From positions 1,116,001-1,180,000 of the forward strand of contig NZ_OZ034692.1 of assembly GCF_964026735.1 (NCBI RefSeq): DNA of 64,000 bases, read 5' to 3'. Origin of the DNA: Wolbachia endosymbiont (group E) of Neria commutata (GTDB lineage: Bacteria; Pseudomonadota; Alphaproteobacteria; Rickettsiales; Anaplasmataceae). The notes below the pieces were generated by a model that made no database searches, had not been told where the DNA came from, and saw nothing but the letters and a program-made list of their open reading frames with translations. Shown piece after piece: positions 57,778 through 64,000 of the stretch; position 1 is the first letter of the stretch; every line of letters begins with the position of its first letter. The position numbers and the translations under genes were made by a program.

Positions 57778-58319
57778 ATGGTATTCAAGGGTTTAATGAG
57801 ACTAATATTAATGGGACAAAAAACAAGCCTGAGAGCGCTAGAGATGGTAATAAATAGGTGTGTGATGGACAAAAATGATGATAAAAACAAAGTAACATAT
57901 AGTGGTTTATCAAAGAGACTAAAATTTATAAACCCTGATTATTTTTAGGGAGTATATACTGATTTGATGAACAAAGTTGAAAAACTATTACCAAAAAAAA
58001 CGTCACATAATTTACACAGATTCGATTCAACAATTATAAATCTATCAGGATATCTTATAAAGGATGGGTTAAAAGTAGAGTAACGACAGTCAAGTTAAGG
58101 TAAGTGTGGGATTAAAGAATCAATTGCCAACAAGTATAAGATTTTGCAAAGGGCAAGAAGAAGGTAGCGAAGATAGAATTGGTAAGAGCGATTAATGAAG
58201 CTAAAGTTGAAAAAGAGGATATTTTGTTATTTGATAGGGGAATTGCAAAAACAGGGACTTCCGCTGAGTTTGACGAAAAGGAATATAAATTTATTACAAG
58301 AATGCACTTAAAAAGAAGA
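57778..58319 (+). pseudogene. IS4-family transposase N-terminal remnant
   Basis: Joining several frames gives LSKRLKFINPDYF, HNLHRFDSTIINLSGYLIKD (first Asp), and ILLFDRGIAKTGTSAEFDEK (second Asp, DRG motif), then it is cut at 58320 by an IS5-type copy. It is heavily mutated. The C-terminal Y-R-E-K half is missing here. Confidence 0.7.
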
Positions 58320-58524
58320 GATCCCCTGCGAAAAGGTAGAAAGTAGGTGAAAACGACTAAAAAGCATGTAAAATGAAAGCTTTAAAAGAGGGAAGATGGC
58401 AATAAGTTACGCAAAAGTTTCAAAGACCCAGTATATTTTTAGACAATTGACAGGGCTCACAACATCTGAATTTGAAAAAATTGTGGCAAAAGTGCGTCCA
58501 GAGTGGGAAAAAGAGGAAAGACAA
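58320..58524 (+). mobile_element. 5' fragment of the 980-bp IS5-type element
   Basis: It starts GATCCCCTGCGAAAAGG and carries the first 45 or so transposase codons (MAISYAKVSKTQYIFRQLTG), then breaks off where an oppositely oriented derivative begins. Confidence 0.8.
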
Positions 58525-59135
58525 GCCCCCCTGCGAAACAACGTGAAGCAAGTTGCTGATAAAATCAGGTAAGAAATCCCCAGCCCAAAAATTATTAAAA
58601 ACCATGCCGCAAATTTACAATACCCGCAATAATATTGAATCTCATGTTATATTTCTTCTGAAAATTTCTGTAAACATTTGACATAATCTTAAAAATTTTT
58701 ATCTCGCGAATTTTATTTTCCACACGCATCCTGAACGATGCCAACTTTCGATTATGCTCCTTTTGCTCCTCCGTTAATGGCTTTTTACGGTATTTTTTGT
58801 ACGGAATCACAACGTTTTTCTGCAGTTTTTGCCAACCTTGATAGCCAGAATCGGCATATTTTATGCTATCTTTGGCCAACAATTTTTCCTATTTTCTTAT
58901 GCGAAAATCATGCATTCGACCTCGATGTGATCTTGAAACAGACAGAATTTGCCCATTTCCCTCGATCACAATTTCGGTTTTTATTGTGGTCATTTTTTTC
59001 TTTCCGGAATAACTTTTCTTACGTTTTTTGCTGTCTTTCGGCCGCTGTATCGGCTGCTCAGCAACATCCACCAAAATTTGTATTCTATACACTTTCTTGT
59101 GTTTTTCACCTATTTTTTGCTTTTCGCAGGGGGGC
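58525..59135 (-). mobile_element. Deleted IS5-type derivative, 611 bp
   Basis: It has GCCCCCCTGCGAAA-type ends. The minus strand keeps the C-terminal transposase region (YADSGYQGWQKLQ, NIIAGIVNLRHGF) and the A-run plus ATGA frameshift region, but the N-terminal half is replaced by a short AT-rich end. With 58320-58524 it forms a head-to-head pair. Confidence 0.75.
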
Positions 59136-59144
59136 TATTGACAT

Positions 59145-60753
59145 CACTGCCATTAAGTTAAGGAAGGAATGGCTAAAAATTGAACAAAAAAGTTTGTAGT
59201 GATTAAGGAGTTATGGCAAATGCTAAAACAAAATAGAGCAAACTTTAAAGTAGATAAACTCTTAGATGTAAATTAGTTAAGAAATAGCTTATTTAAAAGT
59301 CATTTTACAGAAGATTTGACAAAAGTTGCTCCAGGAATACTGTCTTTCAGAAATGAGTAGGGTAGTATTCAAAATACGTGTTTTCTAGCCCTTTTTTGGT
59401 AATTGAGTGAACGAACATCAGATATCTTATGAAGATCAACTTTCCTCCCCTTCCTTACAACTAAAGTGTTTGTTAAAAATAACTTAGATAATTGCTCCAT
59501 AACGCAATCCATGTCCGATTCTGTAGAAAAAATATCGAAAGCTAAGTTTTTAATTGCATTAAATGAAACAGATTTATTAATGCTTTTTTCAAGCTTACTA
59601 TCAGCTAGGTCTGCATTCAATGCCTCTTCTACATCTTCTGTCATAATACTTTCTAGGTTGCTAATAAAAATGGTTGACCAAAAATCCTGCTTAATAGTTT
59701 CAACACTTTTACCTGTAAAATTCTCTAAGCCTAACCTTCCTTTGAGTTTAGAAAAAAATGTTTCTATTCCCCAACGTAAGTAGTATAACTCTTCAAATTC
59801 CTCAACCTTAAATTGCTGCTCATCTAATAATGATGTAATTAGCACTTCAATTTCACCAGAGGAAAGTATGATTTTAACTAGCCTAAATTCCATTTCATCA
59901 GGTAATCCTAGCTTTCTTAGCTGCCTTGCCACTTTAATAGGTGCAGTAGCTACTGCTATTGTACTAGAGGGACTGCCCGGCTTAAACATATCGTTTACTT
60001 CACTAAAAGATGAACTTGGACAACGAATTACATAATTAATTTTCCTTTCCGTAAGCTCGGCAATAAATCGATAAGATACATACCCTCTATCACAGATTAG
60101 TAAGTCATCTGAACTGAGGCTTTCAAGCATATCGGTTGCTAAATCAACTTCATAACTGTCACCTCTACTTAACACCGATTTTATTGCAATATTATTTAGC
60201 ACATCATAACAAGCTTCAAAGGTTGCACTTGTATAATCTTCAAACCTCTGAACTCCATTCCATACTGCTCTTAAGCCAAACTACTCTATTACCTCATCAC
60301 TTTTTGGTAGAATTAATATAGAAGCATCAAATGCAAGTACCCTGAAACCATGGTGAGTTTTAAACTCCTGATCCTGGTAATATAGGGAAACTACATCATC
60401 ATTAAGTTCTGAAAATGCAGTATACTTTAGCTTCTGTCTTACTTGGGTAAAAGCACTTGCAGTAACTGTATAATCTCTCATCGTGTACAGAATAAATTCA
60501 TTGAGCATCACTTGTAATGATTTCACACTTTTTCTGAAAATCAAAATGAATACATCAATAAAAGGCAATTTTCTTTTTCGTAGAAAGTCTTTTGGTGATA
60601 CTTTGTGATCATTTATAAAGTTTAAACTTATCAATTTATTTTTTATGAATTCGATTATTGTTTTTTTTACTCATATTATTTTTCCTTTAAGTTTAGGAAT
60701 TTTACTTGATTTATTAATATAGTCCATCCTTTTCTCTTAACTTAATGGCAGTG
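59145..60753 (-). mobile_element. IS4-type element, 1,609 bp, copy 3
   Basis: It has the same ends and the same translations as copies 1 and 2. The flanks CTATTGACAT and ATCACATCTC do not match, so no target duplication is present. Its right side cuts the 5' part of the gene at 60754. Confidence 0.92.
59369..60674 (-). pseudogene. IS4-type transposase, frameshift plus amber codon (copy 3)
   Basis: Same structure as the other copies: ATG at 60674, A8 tract, TAG after VIE at 60281-60283, and a 277-residue C-terminal frame with the catalytic signature ending at 59369. Confidence 0.85.
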
Positions 60754-61679
60754 ATCACATCTCTCCTCAGCCAGAAGAGCAGAGAGTACAACAAAGACCT
60801 GGTAAAGCAGAAGAGAAATCTGCTCCAGAAGATAATCAATCAGATTGGAACTATAATGATTTTGGCACTCCTGGTGTCGTTGCACAAGCTGCTAGTGATA
60901 TTGCCAGTGATGTTTGGACTGGCATATCTAATTGGTGGTCAGGTAGTAATAGCCAAGAAGAAAGATCTGAAGTAAAAGTAGAGAGTAAAGTGCAGCCTTC
61001 CAGTGGTTCATCCTCGTTGCGAGGTTTAGCGGGAGTGAGTAGAGAAGATGGAATGCAATCTGATCAGCCAATGCCATCTCAAAGCTTAGCAAGATCAAGA
61101 AGATCAGAACCATCGGAAGAAAAGCAAGAGCAAATAATACTGAAAGATACAATTTTAAAAGTACAAAAAAGTTATTATCAGGATTCGGAAGGAAAACACA
61201 AAGCAAATGTGGCCATAGATTATTACGACGTAAAAGCTTTGTATGATAAGGCAGAGGGAGACGACAAAGGTTCTGTTTTAAAGTTTTGGAACAAACTGCA
61301 TACGTCAGAGTATAAGGTCGGTGATTTACCGGAAGACAAATACTACTTTAAAGATGGTAAATTTGTAATCCATGATAATGATGCAAAGAAGCTTATAGTG
61401 TTACCTGAAGATAAAATCTCTATCAAGATAATGAAGCTCGGGAATGACTATGATCTGGTTATAACTAATGAGAATGGTAGAGTGATAAGCAATGTTAGCA
61501 GAGTAGATAATTTAAGCTATGAATTACTATCAGATACAAGCGGTTTTAGCTTAGAAACGCTGGACACTATACAACTGTCTGATCCACATAGTGAATATGA
61601 ATCTTACCTAATCAGTGGGCTAGGAGGAAAAATGTTTGATTGTCCAAGTTACCATACTCATGATCATGACGTAATCTAA
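60754..61679 (+). pseudogene. Hypothetical protein, 5' end lost to an IS
   Basis: The frame is open from the IS boundary (PQPEEQRVQQRPGKAEEKSA, NYNDFGTPGVVAQAASDIAS) to the stop at 61679, 300 or so codons. An internal ATG at 61053 or a GTG could restart it. The N-terminal half is low-complexity and charged; the C-terminal half looks globular and beta-rich (IKIMKLGNDYDLVITNENGR) and ends YHTHDHDVI. No family recognised. Its 5' part is not elsewhere in the window. Confidence 0.55.
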
Positions 61680-62014
61680 TAAGCAAATTATATAGCTAAC
61701 ATAGATAAAGTTTGCCGAATGCTGTGATTTATTCGCGGCATCTTGGCGTAGATCTCGCTAACAAGCAGCGGGATGACGGTGTTATTAATCGGTACTGAAG
61801 TTAGCTCTACATGTCTAACCCGAACTATGGATTAGAAAGTACTATAATATCACAACAAAGGGAAAAGCCTGTTTAAGATTTTTAGATATTGCAGTATAAA
61901 TTTTAAGATATTTAAATTCTTTTTACCTTTTGATTAAGGTAAGCAAAACTTCTTCTTTGTATTTTTAGCTCATTTCAGTTACATTATTTTACGAATTTTA
62001 TATAGGTAGTAGAT
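61680..62014. repeat. Intergenic region with a palindromic repeat
   Basis: CTCGCTAACAAGCAGCGGGA with TGACGG near 61757-61782 resembles the endings of dispersed Rickettsiales palindromes. The motif TTAGAAAGTACTATA near 61830 also appears near 56616. The rest is AT-rich with no gene seen. Confidence 0.45.
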
Positions 62015-62853
62015 GTGCTAAATATTAATTCTAAAGCTATTTTATTTTCCATAATTGTAATTGCTCTTGGATTTGCATTGCTATCATGTCATAATCGCAA
62101 TAGTAGTGTAAAACGTCAATTGAAGAATATGACCTGTCTTTAGGCGATATTACAGTGAAGCTTTTTATTAAAAGCACTGATATCAGTGGAATTAACTTTA
62201 TTAATGTACACCAAAATGAAATTACTTCAAAAGAAGCTGGTGAGTATATTATTCAAAAATTTGGTGGTAGAATGCTATATATTAGTCATGGAGACGGTAC
62301 TTCACGTAATGTAAGGTTTAACTTAAACGATGGAAAATATGAATTTGACCCTAATCGCATATTTGATGATGTAGGTGCAGAAAGTAGTTTAAGAGAATTT
62401 GGTGACTTTTCCGAAGATGCTTTAAAAGCAGTTAGAGATTTTGCAGAAAAAATTCTAAACTTTTCACTCCATGGTCAAAATCATGTTATTGCTCTGCATA
62501 ACAATCGCGACTCTTTCAGCTATTCATTTGAAAGCTATTTTTTTCCACCGCTTTCTAATAATGTAAAGAAAACTTATCCAGAAGTCCGCCCAAAAATAAG
62601 AACGGGCGATTTTCTTTATACAACCGTTGAAGACTGGTTTAACTCTCTAAAGGAAAAAAAAGTTTTTAATGTAATATTACAGGATAATGAAAAAGACCAA
62701 GATGATGGCTCATTATCTGTTTATGCTGGCAAAAATAATATTTCATATTGTAATGTGGAGGCAGAGTACGCTGATTTAGATCAGCAAATTAATATGTTAT
62801 CTGCTTTGCATGGCATTTTATTTCCAGACAATTTAACCGATTCAGGAATTTAG
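62015..62853 (+). pseudogene. Lipoprotein gene with a frameshift
   Basis: GTG at 62015 encodes KAILFSIIVIALGFALLSCH, a signal peptide with a lipobox (LLSC) giving an N-terminal lipid anchor. The frame ends at 62141. About 13 codons earlier the +2 frame takes over (EEYDLSLGDITVKLFIKSTD), so one base change near 62115-62125 splits the gene. The mature part has RNVRFNLNDGKYEFDPNRIF and ISHGDG, a pattern seen in uncharacterised bacterial proteins. It ends at 62853. Confidence 0.65.
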
Positions 62854-62916
62854 CCTAAAATAGACTTCTTTGCAGATTGTTATTGCAATAGACATAAATG
62901 CTATAGATTCAAAGTG

Positions 62917-64000
62917 ATGAATATACCTAACATTAAGCTTAAGAAATACAAGATAGCAGTAGTAATAGTTGCAGCGGGAGTAGGAAGTAGGTGCAGCACC
63001 AGAATCCCTAAACAGTACATAAAACTAGCAGGCAAATCTGTTTTATTTCATACAGTGAAAAAATTTCTAGCTAATCAATATATAGACTATATAAGAGTAG
63101 TGATTAATAAAGAACACGAAAATTTTTATAAAGAAGCGATCTCATCAATCATAGATACTAAATTATTTAGTTCAGTGTATGGAGGAAAAAGCAGGCAAGC
63201 TTCTGTTAAATTGGGGCTTGAAAGCTTACAAACAGTTAACCCTGAGTTTGTAATAATACACGATGCCTGCAGGCCTTTTATATCAAATAATCTAATAGAT
63301 AGGCTAGTTGAATTCGTGGTTAATAATCAACATATAGGAGTAGTGCCAGCAATAGAACTTGCAGATACTGTATCAGTAGTAGATAATAATTTTATTAAAT
63401 CTACGACTTCAAGAGAAAAACTTAAAGCTATACAAACTCCTCAAATTTTTAATTTCAAAGAATTATTATCATGTCACAAATCACTCAAAGAATTCACTGA
63501 TGATTCATCACTGTTGGTAGAGCACAAAAAGCACGTTGCAATTATTCAAGGTGAGAAAAGCAATTTTAAGCTAACTAGGGAAGAGGATATCAATATGGCA
63601 AAGCTTATTTTTGAAGAACCAAAATTTCGTGTTGGAACTGGATATGATATACACAGATTTATTAAAGCTCGAGATAACGTTAAATGTTTTATAAAAATTT
63701 GCGGTATAGAAATTGAACATAATATGGCAATAGAAGCACATTCAGATGGCGATGTTGGAATACATGCAATCGTTGATGCAATACTCGGAGCTCTTGGATG
63801 TGGTGATATAGGAGAGCATTTTCCTCCTAATTCACTAGAATGGAAGGATTGCAATTCGCTTCATTTTCTTGACTTTGCTGCTAAAAAAGCAAGAGAGAAA
63901 GGATATAGTATATCCAATTTAGATGTGACCATAGTTTGCGAAAGACCAAAAATATCATCTTATAAAGTAGAAATGAAAAAAGTTCTGTCAAAGATATTAG
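62917..64000 (+). CDS. ispDF: Bifunctional IspD/IspF (MEP pathway), 3' end outside window
   Basis: One open frame from ATG at 62917 runs to the window end (361 codons). The IspD part (residues 1-225) makes CDP-ME: VVIVAAGVGSRCSTRIPKQY near residue 15, HDACRPF near 115, TPQIFNFKELL near 180. The IspF part follows after a short linker (from about 233): FRVGTGYDIHRF with the metal-binding Asp and His, EAHSDGDVGIHAIVDAILGA, and GDIGEHFPP. It ends within IVCERPKISSYKVEMKKVLS. Fused ispDF genes are known in several alphaproteobacteria. Isoprenoid precursors feed ubiquinone and the lipid II carrier. Confidence 0.95.
   Translation, partial: MNIPNIKLKKYKIAVVIVAAGVGSRCSTRIPKQYIKLAGKSVLFHTVKKFLANQYIDYIRVVINKEHENFYKEAISSIIDTKLFSSVYGGKSRQASVKLGLESLQTVNPEFVIIHDACRPFISNNLIDRLVEFVVNNQHIGVVPAIELADTVSVVDNNFIKSTTSREKLKAIQTPQIFNFKELLSCHKSLKEFTDDSSLLVEHKKHVAIIQGEKSNFKLTREEDINMAKLIFEEPKFRVGTGYDIHRFIKARDNVKCFIKICGIEIEHNMAIEAHSDGDVGIHAIVDAILGALGCGDIGEHFPPNSLEWKDCNSLHFLDFAAKKAREKGYSISNLDVTIVCERPKISSYKVEMKKVLSKIL

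Overview
The window looks like a chromosome segment of a Wolbachia-type endosymbiont (Alphaproteobacteria, Rickettsiales). The evidence is the AT-rich composition, the scattered housekeeping genes without large operons (uvrB, recG, ffh, thrS, infC, murD, ftsW, nuoI, holA, purN, an ispD-ispF fusion), an ankyrin-repeat gene, many decayed insertion sequences, a group II intron, phage remnants, and short palindromic repeats of the Rickettsiales type inserted in frame inside housekeeping proteins. The species assignment is inference from gene content; no search was run.

Layout. 1-7.6 kb: ppdK (minus strand, cut by the window edge), a small hypothetical gene, ubiE-ftsW (overlapping), an MFS transporter and a degenerate J-domain membrane protein. 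7.6-11.3 kb: the 5' half of an ABC exporter pseudogene, a group II intron with its maturase, then the 3' part of an unrelated gene. 11.4-18.1 kb: tRNA-Ser(GGA), then an IS cluster around a TPR gene, ending in fragments of an IS4-type transposase and a large serine recombinase. 18.2-35.9 kb: uvrB, three hypothetical genes (one ending in a CaaX-like tetrapeptide), a phage terminase with an in-frame amber codon, an ankyrin/transmembrane protein, ccmH, a DUF2125-like gene and a ferredoxin on the minus strand, then murD, COQ9-like, nuoI, thrS, infC and two damaged genes. 35.9-38.6 kb: an inverted copy of the 14.8-17.4 kb IS pair. 38.6-51.3 kb: a TPR gene, broken gene ends, palindromic repeats, recG/rnd divergent, an IS graveyard, folD-ubiX-gapR-like-corC-like, ffh and an antiporter/ND5-like subunit. 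51.3-54.6 kb: a minus-strand cluster of lineage-type genes including a protein with about fourteen strict 12-residue repeats. 54.7-64 kb: holA, purN, an IS-split small gene, more IS copies, a decapitated hypothetical gene, a frameshifted lipoprotein gene and ispDF (cut by the window end).

The housekeeping genes cover cell wall precursor synthesis and septation (murD, ftsW), isoprenoid and quinone synthesis (ispDF, ubiE, ubiX, COQ9-like), respiration (nuoI, ccmH, ferredoxin), one-carbon/purine metabolism (folD, purN), translation and protein targeting (thrS, infC, ffh, tRNA-Ser) and repair/replication (uvrB, recG, holA). The accessory part is dominated by mobile DNA. Two identical-looking 2,677-bp IS blocks in opposite orientation (14759-17435 and 35911-38587) bracket 18.5 kb, and the target-site duplications at their outer ends are swapped, which suggests that this segment inverted by recombination between them.
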